Below are positions 12,701 to 22,153 of a stretch of 64,000 nucleotides of DNA, piece by piece. The notes beneath the pieces were generated by a model. That model was not told where the DNA came from. It saw only the letters and a list, made by a program, of their open reading frames with translations, and did not search any database. A program made the position numbers and the translations under genes. The DNA comes from a virus, in IMG/VR virus record IMGVR_UViG_3300032287_003559, positions 1 through 64,000 of that record; one strand, written 5' to 3'. Positions within the stretch are counted from its first letter, which is position 1; each line of letters begins with the position of its first letter.

Positions 12701-15700
12701 TACAGATGGTACATCAATTAGTGGATTATCAACAAATACAAATTATTATGTAACGAGGATTGATGATGATAGTTTTAAACTTTCACAGGTAGGAATTACT
12801 ACTTCAGATAAAGATTTTTATTATAAAACGAACCAGTATGTTAAATTAAATTCTGTTGGTTCTGGAAACCATATTTTTAATTATCCAGAAATTTCTGTTG
12901 AGATTGTAGGGAATATTGGAATTGCTTCTACTAGCGGAAGCAACTTCAAAGCAATCGTTCAACCAATTTTTAGGGGCGAGATAACTTCTATTCATCTTTC
13001 TAATACTGGAGTTGGTTATGGATCTCCGGATATTTTAAATTATAACAGGATTCCATCAGTTACTCTAAATGCTGGAGTTGGTGGACAATTTACCCCCGTT
13101 ATTTCTGATGGAAAATTAGTCGAAGTAATTGTTAATGATAGAGGAAATGGTTATAATTCTCCACCAGATTTAACTGTAAATGGAGATGGAACAGGTGCTT
13201 CAATTACTCCAATCGTTGAAAATGGAAAGATACAATCAGTAAAAGTAATTGAAGGTGGTGCCGGATATAAATCAAGCACAACCTCAATAATTGTTACTTC
13301 TGCTGGAACAGGAGTTAAATTTTTACCTAAAATAAAATCATGGAATGTCAATCTTTTCCAAAAGTATTTTAATAATATTACAACGGATGATGGATTTATA
13401 GTAAGTTCACTAAATTCGAATTATGGTTTGCAGTATACTCATGTATATGCTCCACGAAAATTAAGAGAAATAATTTATTCAGTAGATCAGACAGGTAATA
13501 TTTTATATGGTGGATCAAAAACTGATCTGAAAAAAATAGATAATAATGAAGTTGTCTCAACAGATCATTCTCCAATTATTGGATGGGCATATGATGGAAA
13601 CCCAATTTATGGACCATATGGATATGTAACTAAGCAGGGTGGAATAATATCTCAGATGAAGTCTGGGTATGTTGAAGACTTAAAGCCAAATAGACCATCA
13701 TTAACAGAATTTCCTCTAGGATTTTTTACTGAAGATTATACTTACTTAAAAGTTTCGGACGAAACTGTTTTAGATGAAAATAACGGAAGATTTTGCGTAA
13801 CTCCAGAGTTTCCTAATGGAACTTATGCTTATTTTGCAACCATTAATAATTCTTATGCAGATTCTTCAGGAACTTTCTCTGGATATAAGAGACCAGTTTT
13901 TCCATATTTAATTGGAGAAAATTATAAATCAAAACCAAACGATTTTAATTTTAAAAAGTCATCAAATCAAGATGAAATTGATTTAAATCAGACAGATTGG
14001 TCAAGAAATACTTATCCATATAATTTAATCGATAATAGTTCTTCATATTCATACTTAACAGTACCAAACCTTTTAAATCAGACTATTGATGTAAAGTATG
14101 CTTCTCCCGGATATATTGAAAGTATTGGAATAACAACAGGTGGTAGTAACTATAAAGTTAATGATTCTGTAGTCTTTGATAATGATGCATCAGGTGGATA
14201 CAGTGCAAGTGCTAAAGTTTCAAGATTAAAAGGAAAATCTGTAAATTCTGTTAGTGTTGCAACAAGTACAATTTATAATGTAGAGTTTTATCCAACTGAT
14301 AATAAAGGATCTCTCATCTTAATTTCTCCAAATCCCCATAAATTCACAAATGGAGATACAATATCTGTTTCTGGATTAAGTACAGATGCAACTCTAATAG
14401 AAGGTTCTTATAAGGTTGGAATCTCAACTATCAATACCTTAACTCTTTCGGCAGGAATTGGCGCCAGCACTGTTACTGGAATAGATACTTATTTTTCAGT
14501 TGTTGGAAATTTAAATCAAAATTATATTAGAGAAAATGATATTTTTGTTATAGGCAGTGAAAGAGTAAAAGTTTTGGCTGTTGATAACAATTCTTCTAGA
14601 ATTAGAGTTCTAAGATCTATTGATAGTACTGTAGGATCATCGCACACTGCTACAGAAGTTCTATACGAAGATCCAAGAAAACTTACAATAAATTCTGGTT
14701 TTAAAACTTCTTATGATTATAAAATCAATAAAGAAATATATTTTGATCCCAGACAATCTGTAGGATTAGGTACTAGATCTGGAGTTGGAATTGGTACAAC
14801 AATATTCTTCTCAAATCCTGGAGTAGGAATTACCCAAATTTTTATTCCAACTAAAACGATTTATATTCCAAACCACCAACTACAAACTGGAGATCAACTT
14901 GTATATTCTCTAAATGGCGGTAGTGCAATTGGAGTTTCTACAAATGGAATTTCTAGTTCAGTTACTCTCTCGGACCAATCCATTCTTTATGTCGCAAAAG
15001 TTTCTGATGACCTGATAGGAATATCTACAGTAAAAGTTGGTCTTGGATCTACTGGAACGTTTTTGGGAATTACTACAGCAACTAATGGGCTAAGTACTTT
15101 ATTTTTTACTGGAATAGGAACAGGAACATATCATAGTTTTAAAACAAATTATTCAGTTATAAGTGGCAGAATTTCTAGGAATTTAGTTACAGTTTCTGTC
15201 GGAGAAACTCATGGATTGCAAAATGATGATAATGTTTTTGTTGATGTAAATCCATCAATATCGACATCATTTGTAATTAAATACAATGATTATAATAGAA
15301 AATTATTAGTATCTCCAAAATCATTCTCATCAGCTGGAGTTAATACATCCACCGAAACAATAACAATTACTAATCATGGATTTATTAATGGTCAAAAAGT
15401 AATTCATAATTCACCATCTCCATCTGGAGGACTTCAAGATAATCAAATTTATTATGTTGTTATTGTTGATGATAATAATATCAGACTTTCAAACAATTAC
15501 TACAGTTCTATTGGTCAGAAACCAACAATAGTAGGTATTACTAGTTCTTCAAGCGGAACCCTTTCTCCGGTCAATCCACCAATTCAGGTATATAGAAATT
15601 CTACAGTAACCTTTGATTTATCAGATTCTTCCCTTTCATATTTAAGTTTATCAAATAGATACCCTGCATTTGATCTAACTTTCTATAAAGATTCTAATTT

Positions 15701-18700
15701 TACGGAAGTATTCAATTCGACAAAGGAAACCAACGTTTTTGAAATACAAAAGTATGGGACTGTTGGTGTAACTACTGATGCAAAGGTAATTTTGACTGTT
15801 AATGATTACATTCCGGATAAACTTTACTATACACTAGTACCAATTTATAATAATATTAATCTTCCTGCAGAAAAAGCGCAAGTAAATATAGATTCTTCAG
15901 TATTTTCAAATAATGAAATTCAGGTAAGGACAAGTGTTTATAATGGTAAGCACAATGTAACTATTGCATCAACAAATTCATTTACATATAATTTATCACA
16001 AACTCCAGAAGCAACTTCTTATTCTTCCACAACGTCTATATTGGAATATGAGACAGATTCTCTGTCCGCATATGGACCTATTTCCAAAATTGATATCGTA
16101 AACAAGGGACAAAATTATTATTCTCTTCCAGGAATAACCTCAGTTATTTCCAATATTGGATCAAATGCATTATTAGAGGCATCTAGTAATACTATAGGAA
16201 AAATAAAGAAAACTAAAATTAACGATATTGGATTTGATTTTCCATCAGATTTTACTATTAGACCAAGTGTTTCTTTACCTCAGATTTGTAAAATAGATCC
16301 CTTAGCATCATTTGAGTCTATAGGAATTACTTCTGTAGGAAGAGGATATACTTGCCCCGCAAAATTGGTAGTTCTTGATGGAAAAACAAACCAAATTGTT
16401 CCTGAAGTTGACCTTAGATATAATCTTGGAGATACTCAAGTAACAATACTAAGAAATGCTTATGGATTGAACAATGTAACTCCAACGATACTACCAACAC
16501 AAAATTCAAATGGTGTTGGAATTAGTTCTATAAGTTTTGATTCAATAACTAAAGATGTAACAGTTGTATTATCTGTAGGATTTAGCACTGCAGATTCTTT
16601 CCCATTTGCAATTAACGATAAAGTTTTAATAGAAAACATTAGTGTAGGCGTTAATTCTACTGCTAAAGGTTACAATTCATCAGATTATAACTATCAATTA
16701 TTCACAATAAACTATGTTGACGCAAATCTTGGCGGAAATAATGCTACAGTAAAATACAATATAGGTCAATTTTTAAATTCAGGCGAAATTCCTGGAAATT
16801 ATGATTCTACAAATTCTTCTGGACGAATTGTACCTCAAAAGTATTTCCCAATCTTTAACCCAATTCTTAAAAAGAATAATTTCTTAATTGATGAAGCAAT
16901 TAAGTCGCCTTCGGCAAATGGATATGTTGAAAGTTGGAATAATTTGACAAATTATTTAAAAATACGTTCTACAGAAGATTTTGTTATCGGAGAAACTGTA
17001 GAAGGTTCAGTATCTAAAACACAAGGTATTATTTCCACTCTCAACAGGTTTGATTCATTCTTAAAATTAAACTCAAAATCAAAAGTTGAGAAGGGATGGC
17101 AAGATGATGCTGGATTTTTAAATCAAAATTTACAAAAGATTCAGGATAGTTATTATTATCAAAATTTCTCATATTCACTTAAATCTAAAGTAGATTATGA
17201 TACTTGGAAAGATTCTGTAGATACTTTAAATCACACTCTAGGATTTAAACGGTTTGCAGATTATCAATTAGAGTCAGCATTACCAAAATTAAATTCCAAC
17301 TCTATGGTTGTTGGTCTTTCAACAGATTTAACATACTTTGATTCTACAACTGATATTGTAAGTTTTGTTGATTTAAATTGCGTTTATGATTTTGATTCTG
17401 TAAGGGAAAATTCTTTACAGATTGGATCATCTAGTTTTTCAGATGAAATAACATTTTCAAGTAGAATTTTGACTGACTATTTTGAGTCAGTTGGAAATAG
17501 AGTTTTATATATTGATGATATTAGTTCTCAATTTAATAGTAATCCTAGATCATCAAGATTTAGTGAGGTTCATAGATTTGATCTTGGTGATGCTAGAGCC
17601 CAAAAATACATTACCTATGTAAGAGATAGAAGATATAGTGGACAGAGGCAGGTAATGCTCGTAACTCTTTTGCATGATGGTTCTTTAGGATATATTAGCC
17701 AATATGGTAGGGTTGAATCTACATATGATCAAGGATCTTTTGATTTTGCTATTGAGGGAACAGAGGGTATTTTATTATTCTATCCAACAAAATATACAGT
17801 AAATGATTATAATGTAACTACATTATCATATAATCTAAAAGATAATCTTACTGGCGCAGGTTCATCTAGTTTTGGTGGTATTGTAGATATAAAAACTAGC
17901 AGCGTTAGTGTTTCTTCTGGAGCAACCACGATTGTTGGAATTGCTAGTACTTATACGTCAGCAAAGGTTTTAGTGGAAATAACGGGTTCAAACGGTGATT
18001 ATCAATTTGATGAATTGAGCATTTTGCATGATGGTACAACGATAGAATTTATAGATTATGGACAATTAACAACTATATCCGCTAACCAATATTCAAATAC
18101 AGGTCTGGGAACTTACTACCCATATCTTTCAGGATCTCAATTAAAAATTGATTTTACTCCATTTGCTGGAATAGGTGTAACTGTTAATACGATACAAGTT
18201 GCTATTGGTAATACTTTATCATCTGGTATTGGAACTTTTGATATGAAACGTGCTAGATTAAGTGCAAGATCAACATCAATATCTTCATCACCATCTCCAG
18301 TAGCTACCGTAATTGCAGAATATCCACAAGATTATGACTGCGCTTATGCAATACTTCAAGTTTCCGATACAACTAACAATAGACATCAATTATCAGAACT
18401 TGTTATCTTAGATGATGACGCAGAGACTTATTTTGCAGAATATGCAAATGTAGAAACTTTTGCTGGACTGGGAACTGTGGGAGCAGCAACAACAACATCA
18501 ACCAGAATAACTTTTACACCTCTTCCAAATATAAATGTTCAAGTAAAAATATTCTTTAATGCTTTAAGATATCAAGATGATGAGAAAGATGTTGTTGATT
18601 TTAATAATGCTACATTAGAAACAAATGATGGCGTGTATTATGGTACAGAAAGAGATATTAAGAGAGCATTTGAACTATCACATGATGGATATAAAATTTT

Positions 18701-21700
18701 CCAAAGATATTTTGATGCTAGCGATTCCACTGTGGTTGATACTACAACAAATATTATAAAATTACCAAACCACTTCTTTGTAAGTGGTGAGGAGTTAATT
18801 TATACTAATGCAGGAGCTGGAAGTACGACAGCGATTGGTATAGCTACAACTAGCTTTGTTGGTGTTGGAACTACTAACAGATTGCCTTCAAGTGTCTATG
18901 CAGTAAAACTCAATAATAATTCGATTAGGTTGGCTGCTAGTGCAGCAGATGCTCTCAAATCGGTTCCAGTAACTTTAGATATTACAAGTGTTGGTATAGG
19001 TACTACCCATTCATTTACATCCAAAAATCAAAATGCTAAAGTTCTAGTAGCGATTGACAATTTAATTCAATCTCCAGTTGTTGCAAGTGCAGTTACTACT
19101 ACATTATCAATTAATGCATATACAACTGATGATGTATTATATTTTAGTGGGATTACTTCATTTTTTGGAGGAGATTTAATCAAGATTGGAAGCGAAATTA
19201 TGAGAATTGATGCTGTTGGATTTGGGAGTACTAATGCAATAAGAGTTCGCAGACCATGGCTTGGAACTGTAGTTGCAGGATATTCAACAGGATCTTTAGT
19301 AACTAAAGTTTCCGGAAATTATAATATTGTCGATAATACTATTAATTTTGTTGAAGCACCATATGGAAATATTCCACTGAGCACAAGTACAAATGCACCA
19401 GATGAAAGAGATTGGGTGGGAATATCTACATCTTCTAGTTTCCAAGGAAGAACTTTCTTGAGATCTGGTGTACCAAATACGTCTAATGAGACTTATTATA
19501 AAAACTATATCTTTGATGATATTTCTTCTGCATTTAATGGAATAAGAAGAGATTTTACACTAAAGTCGAATAAATCTAATGTAAGTGGTATTTATGATGA
19601 AAATGCTATCATATTAATAAATGATATTTTCCAAGAACCTGGATTATCAGCAGGATATACTCTTTCAGAAAACACTGGAATAACTTCAATTAGTTTTGTT
19701 GGAACTGGAATTTCAGTTTCATATGACATAAACAATTCAAATCTTCCAGTTGGTGGAATTATTGTATCGGTTGGTTCATCTGAAGGATTTGGGTATCAAC
19801 CTCTTGTTTCTGCTGGAGGAACTGCCTCAATATCTGGATTAGGTACAGTTTCTTCTATCAGCATTGGAAATAGTGGTTCTGGATATAGGGCAGCAAATCT
19901 GTATCAGGTTGTTACAAATACTTCATCCATTACAGGCATAGGATCTACTGTTTTTGCTATTGCTAATAATAATAGTGTCTTTAAAGTTTTAGAATTTACA
20001 AATAGTGGTTCAAATTGTAAAGTAAGTATTGGAACTTATATTTCCAATGCAAATATCATATCAGTTGGTACAACAACTATCAATATTGGATCCGCTAGCA
20101 CATCAACAAGACAAATCCCATCTGGAACTAAAGTTATTGTTTCAATAACAAATCCTACAGTAGGGTATGTAAATGTTGGTGTTGGTACTAGTGGTATTAA
20201 TACCTCTGGAATTTCTACAATCACTCATATTGGAATTGCGACAATTAGGGGTGGATATGTTGTATCTCCAGTTAGCATAACTAATCCAGGATCTGGATAC
20301 ACTTCAACAAGTAGACCATATGTAGTTATTGACGATCCTCTTTCATATTCAAATATTCCATTAATTTATAGTTCATCTTCATCTGGAATTGGAACACAAG
20401 CAACGATTGATATTGTTGTTGGACAAGGATCTAGTATTATTGATTTTGAGCTAAAAAATACGGGATATGGATATGGGCAAGGAGAAATTTTAACAATTGC
20501 CCCAGGTGGACTTACTGGAATTCCAACAACATCAAGTGCATTATTCAGAGAATTTCAAATTAGTGTTCAGAATACATTTTCAGATAAATTTACTGGATGG
20601 TCTATTGGACAATTACAAGCATTAGATGATTTGGATAGTCTATTCAATGGAAAAAGAGTTGTTTTCCCAATCACTTATCTAGGAAGTCTTGTTTCAATAC
20701 TTGCTTCAAAAGGTTCAAATATAAGTGTTCAAGACTCATTACTTGTTTTTATCAATGATGTTCTTCAAGTTCCTGGAGAAGCTTATTATTTCCCAGGAGG
20801 AAGTTCTATAACATTTGCAGAACCACCAAAATCTGGAGATAGTTCAAAAATTATTTTCTACAAAGGAAGCGGTTCTATTGATGTCGTTGAAAGAAATATT
20901 TTAGAAACTGTAAAAATAGGTGATGAATTAACAATAGGTTATGATTCATCTAGTGGACAAAGTTCAACATTGCAAGAGGAAACAAGAACAGTTACGAATA
21001 TAAATTCAACTGATTTGGTAAATACAAATCCTTATTTTGGTCCAGGAAATACATCAGATGAAACACTATTGAGACCTGTTGTTTGGTGTAGACAAACTGA
21101 AGATAAGATTATAAATGAGAAAGGAATTGGAAAAGATAGAATTCTCTACGAAGCGTCTATTTATCCATCATCATATCTTATTCAATCTGTTGGAATTGGA
21201 TCGACAATTGTTTATGTTGATAATATAAGACCATTTTTCAATCCATTAAATGAGAATAACACATCGCTTTCTTTCCAGAAAGATATTGCAATTATATCTC
21301 AGGATTCTAAAGTAGCAGCAGCTGCAACTGCAGTTGTATCTACTGCAGGAACTATATCTAGAATAGTTATTTCTGATGGTGGAGTTGGATATACAACTAA
21401 TCCTTCGGTAACTATACAAAATCCTGTGGGTTTGGGAACAACTCAAAGAGCACAGGCATCATCAACAATTTCTGCTGGTGGTACAGTTTCTTCTATAACA
21501 GTAACTTCTCCAGGTACAGGATATACATTTATATCTCCACCAAATGTATTGATTGAGTTACCATTCTTTAGTATTGAAAGTAATACTGTTAATTCTTATG
21601 AGGGTGATTTTGGAATAATCACAGGTATAGCAACTACTTCAGTTGGAGTTGCATCTACAGCAATTGTATTTGATTTTCTTATTCCAAATAATTCGTTCTT

Positions 21701-22130
21701 AAGAAATTCTGCGATAAGTGGTGTGACGACCGTTAGTGCAATTCAACCAGGATACTACTTTGTCGTATACAATTCTAATGTCGGTAGAGGTGTAACTTCT
21801 CTTAATTCTTCTAGAGCAGTTGTTGGAGTAGGATCAACTTTCTTAGATAATGTATATCAGGCTGTAGCAGTCTCAATAGCTCAAACATCCACAGTTGGAT
21901 TTGGATTCACATATGTTGCAAAAGTAACTGCAAGTCTTTCATCATATAATGGACTAAGTGGAATTGGGTTTAGTAATTTTTATGGAGAATTTAGTTGGGG
22001 AAGAATTTCTTTAGGTTCAAGATCTAAAGATAATTCATATAATGCATATACCTTGAGGGGATTTGTTGGTTTAAGTACTGGTACAATGATTAGAAGGTCA
22101 AATTCTCTGAAGTATCTGAACTATATGTGA
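9798..22130 (+). CDS. 7: Giant baseplate wedge protein gp7 (4110 aa)
   Basis: Identified by position (6-7-8) and by an N-terminal region (NQLPAYIREEFPLVSEFLSQ; AKDFYRSKGTDESFQILFKA near 195-215) typical of cyanophage gp7. T4 gp7 has 1032 residues, so this is four times longer. The extra length is mostly beta-rich repeat modules of three kinds: GSGY-type units (for example around 12590, 13130, 20290, 21390, 21510); 'NHGFxxGDxVxY...YYVxxxDxxxxRL' units (around 11590, 12370, 12665, 14870, 15370, 18765); and 'GEIIxIGxExIxYT...RGxxGT' units (around 10110, 10830, 19170). A YHYH-type segment, GWAYDGNPIYGPYGYV, lies near residues 1261-1276. The frame is open throughout, with no sign of frameshift. 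gp7 initiates wedge assembly; the added modules probably form a large peripheral baseplate structure, possibly host-contacting (inference). Confidence 0.85.
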   Translation: MTETRIKFSNIVQNQLPAYIREEFPLVSEFLSQYYISQEFKSSPIDLIQNIDRYVKIDEQTNLTESAVLSGDLSINDDTIYVSFDGSVSNGTYGFPDSYGLIKIDDEIITYTGKTSNSFTGCIRGFSGITSYDKPNSPDELVFSQSEIREHTSGAVITNLSSLFLKEFLVKSKYQLLPGFGNRELNENINQSLFIKQAKDFYRSKGTDESFQILFKALYGEHVSIIRPKDYLFRPSDAHYLVTEDLVVESISGDPLNLSNLTLYQDEYNNISKAYAPITKVEKIISGIGNTYYKLSLDAGYNRDIGVDGSIYGNFSIHPKTKVIGQVSTGTTFLSVDSTVGFPQSGELSVVYSDGSSGVISYSSKSLTQFFGCSNISGTILDASNVGINTFAYAVYENEVIKIKINSVLENLTISDDTYYYSKGDSAEIKTLGINSKDSISNNWLLNLSTKYDIQSLVRTDSSDNTYQITTKNNHIFKIGDSVTIIGNGGTQRNSTIIDITSQKSFTIKGQGELPSNETYSIKRNILKVNSSVFPSSSIIDANVQNVYKSKDKLLVSSPSLPYYNQQALDASNRLITFTGTFAPVGIASTDIFNITSGVDHGFYTGDLIYYTPEKTSTSSTDSEGNVTVSSTILSSLFDEGLYYVKRVDPNNVKFAKSRTNINNSIFISVSGNVTVTNNTIEPYDLRAKSLGSQKLLREISTAIDDGQVYPTKPGTTGILINGVEILNYKSKDNVYYGPIEEIIVTAGGSNYDVINPPILNITDSVGVGATGYCAVSGNLKEIRVIDPGFDYEGTPSVNITGGNGLNATALANMKLISYEVSFNSQSNAALVSLGSSLSTIGFSTYHKFRNSERVIYKTSGQKAVGGLSTDSSYYVSVTNPYTVRLHKTLDDAVSGINTITLTSYGVGSHALQSYDKKSVLASVTIVDPGSGYENKKKTVSSSGISTSLDSIQLKNHEFKSGEIITYNTDGTSISGLSTNTNYYVTRIDDDSFKLSQVGITTSDKDFYYKTNQYVKLNSVGSGNHIFNYPEISVEIVGNIGIASTSGSNFKAIVQPIFRGEITSIHLSNTGVGYGSPDILNYNRIPSVTLNAGVGGQFTPVISDGKLVEVIVNDRGNGYNSPPDLTVNGDGTGASITPIVENGKIQSVKVIEGGAGYKSSTTSIIVTSAGTGVKFLPKIKSWNVNLFQKYFNNITTDDGFIVSSLNSNYGLQYTHVYAPRKLREIIYSVDQTGNILYGGSKTDLKKIDNNEVVSTDHSPIIGWAYDGNPIYGPYGYVTKQGGIISQMKSGYVEDLKPNRPSLTEFPLGFFTEDYTYLKVSDETVLDENNGRFCVTPEFPNGTYAYFATINNSYADSSGTFSGYKRPVFPYLIGENYKSKPNDFNFKKSSNQDEIDLNQTDWSRNTYPYNLIDNSSSYSYLTVPNLLNQTIDVKYASPGYIESIGITTGGSNYKVNDSVVFDNDASGGYSASAKVSRLKGKSVNSVSVATSTIYNVEFYPTDNKGSLILISPNPHKFTNGDTISVSGLSTDATLIEGSYKVGISTINTLTLSAGIGASTVTGIDTYFSVVGNLNQNYIRENDIFVIGSERVKVLAVDNNSSRIRVLRSIDSTVGSSHTATEVLYEDPRKLTINSGFKTSYDYKINKEIYFDPRQSVGLGTRSGVGIGTTIFFSNPGVGITQIFIPTKTIYIPNHQLQTGDQLVYSLNGGSAIGVSTNGISSSVTLSDQSILYVAKVSDDLIGISTVKVGLGSTGTFLGITTATNGLSTLFFTGIGTGTYHSFKTNYSVISGRISRNLVTVSVGETHGLQNDDNVFVDVNPSISTSFVIKYNDYNRKLLVSPKSFSSAGVNTSTETITITNHGFINGQKVIHNSPSPSGGLQDNQIYYVVIVDDNNIRLSNNYYSSIGQKPTIVGITSSSSGTLSPVNPPIQVYRNSTVTFDLSDSSLSYLSLSNRYPAFDLTFYKDSNFTEVFNSTKETNVFEIQKYGTVGVTTDAKVILTVNDYIPDKLYYTLVPIYNNINLPAEKAQVNIDSSVFSNNEIQVRTSVYNGKHNVTIASTNSFTYNLSQTPEATSYSSTTSILEYETDSLSAYGPISKIDIVNKGQNYYSLPGITSVISNIGSNALLEASSNTIGKIKKTKINDIGFDFPSDFTIRPSVSLPQICKIDPLASFESIGITSVGRGYTCPAKLVVLDGKTNQIVPEVDLRYNLGDTQVTILRNAYGLNNVTPTILPTQNSNGVGISSISFDSITKDVTVVLSVGFSTADSFPFAINDKVLIENISVGVNSTAKGYNSSDYNYQLFTINYVDANLGGNNATVKYNIGQFLNSGEIPGNYDSTNSSGRIVPQKYFPIFNPILKKNNFLIDEAIKSPSANGYVESWNNLTNYLKIRSTEDFVIGETVEGSVSKTQGIISTLNRFDSFLKLNSKSKVEKGWQDDAGFLNQNLQKIQDSYYYQNFSYSLKSKVDYDTWKDSVDTLNHTLGFKRFADYQLESALPKLNSNSMVVGLSTDLTYFDSTTDIVSFVDLNCVYDFDSVRENSLQIGSSSFSDEITFSSRILTDYFESVGNRVLYIDDISSQFNSNPRSSRFSEVHRFDLGDARAQKYITYVRDRRYSGQRQVMLVTLLHDGSLGYISQYGRVESTYDQGSFDFAIEGTEGILLFYPTKYTVNDYNVTTLSYNLKDNLTGAGSSSFGGIVDIKTSSVSVSSGATTIVGIASTYTSAKVLVEITGSNGDYQFDELSILHDGTTIEFIDYGQLTTISANQYSNTGLGTYYPYLSGSQLKIDFTPFAGIGVTVNTIQVAIGNTLSSGIGTFDMKRARLSARSTSISSSPSPVATVIAEYPQDYDCAYAILQVSDTTNNRHQLSELVILDDDAETYFAEYANVETFAGLGTVGAATTTSTRITFTPLPNINVQVKIFFNALRYQDDEKDVVDFNNATLETNDGVYYGTERDIKRAFELSHDGYKIFQRYFDASDSTVVDTTTNIIKLPNHFFVSGEELIYTNAGAGSTTAIGIATTSFVGVGTTNRLPSSVYAVKLNNNSIRLAASAADALKSVPVTLDITSVGIGTTHSFTSKNQNAKVLVAIDNLIQSPVVASAVTTTLSINAYTTDDVLYFSGITSFFGGDLIKIGSEIMRIDAVGFGSTNAIRVRRPWLGTVVAGYSTGSLVTKVSGNYNIVDNTINFVEAPYGNIPLSTSTNAPDERDWVGISTSSSFQGRTFLRSGVPNTSNETYYKNYIFDDISSAFNGIRRDFTLKSNKSNVSGIYDENAIILINDIFQEPGLSAGYTLSENTGITSISFVGTGISVSYDINNSNLPVGGIIVSVGSSEGFGYQPLVSAGGTASISGLGTVSSISIGNSGSGYRAANLYQVVTNTSSITGIGSTVFAIANNNSVFKVLEFTNSGSNCKVSIGTYISNANIISVGTTTINIGSASTSTRQIPSGTKVIVSITNPTVGYVNVGVGTSGINTSGISTITHIGIATIRGGYVVSPVSITNPGSGYTSTSRPYVVIDDPLSYSNIPLIYSSSSSGIGTQATIDIVVGQGSSIIDFELKNTGYGYGQGEILTIAPGGLTGIPTTSSALFREFQISVQNTFSDKFTGWSIGQLQALDDLDSLFNGKRVVFPITYLGSLVSILASKGSNISVQDSLLVFINDVLQVPGEAYYFPGGSSITFAEPPKSGDSSKIIFYKGSGSIDVVERNILETVKIGDELTIGYDSSSGQSSTLQEETRTVTNINSTDLVNTNPYFGPGNTSDETLLRPVVWCRQTEDKIINEKGIGKDRILYEASIYPSSYLIQSVGIGSTIVYVDNIRPFFNPLNENNTSLSFQKDIAIISQDSKVAAAATAVVSTAGTISRIVISDGGVGYTTNPSVTIQNPVGLGTTQRAQASSTISAGGTVSSITVTSPGTGYTFISPPNVLIELPFFSIESNTVNSYEGDFGIITGIATTSVGVASTAIVFDFLIPNNSFLRNSAISGVTTVSAIQPGYYFVVYNSNVGRGVTSLNSSRAVVGVGSTFLDNVYQAVAVSIAQTSTVGFGFTYVAKVTASLSSYNGLSGIGFSNFYGEFSWGRISLGSRSKDNSYNAYTLRGFVGLSTGTMIRRSNSLKYLNYM
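13575..13632 (+). other. YHYH-type motif within gp7
   Basis: Encodes IIGWAYDGNPIYGPYGYV, the conserved core of the YHYH domain seen in bacterial surface proteins and in cyanophage structural proteins. It is embedded between GSGY-type repeats. Function of the domain is not established. Confidence 0.7.
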
Positions 22131-22136
22131 TAAATA
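22129..22136 (+). promoter_or_regulatory. Putative late promoter box upstream of gene 8
   Basis: GATAAATA overlapping the gene 7 stop codon, 17 bases before the gene 8 ATG. Confidence 0.65.
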
Positions 22137-22153
22137 GATAAAAAACTCATAAA

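Noticed and set aside
9798-22130. Possible assembly artefact or fusion of several genes in the 12.3-kb frame
   Set aside because: No internal stop, no frameshift and no internal start with good ribosome site was noticed; repeat modules are continuous in register, so a single giant gene is simpler.
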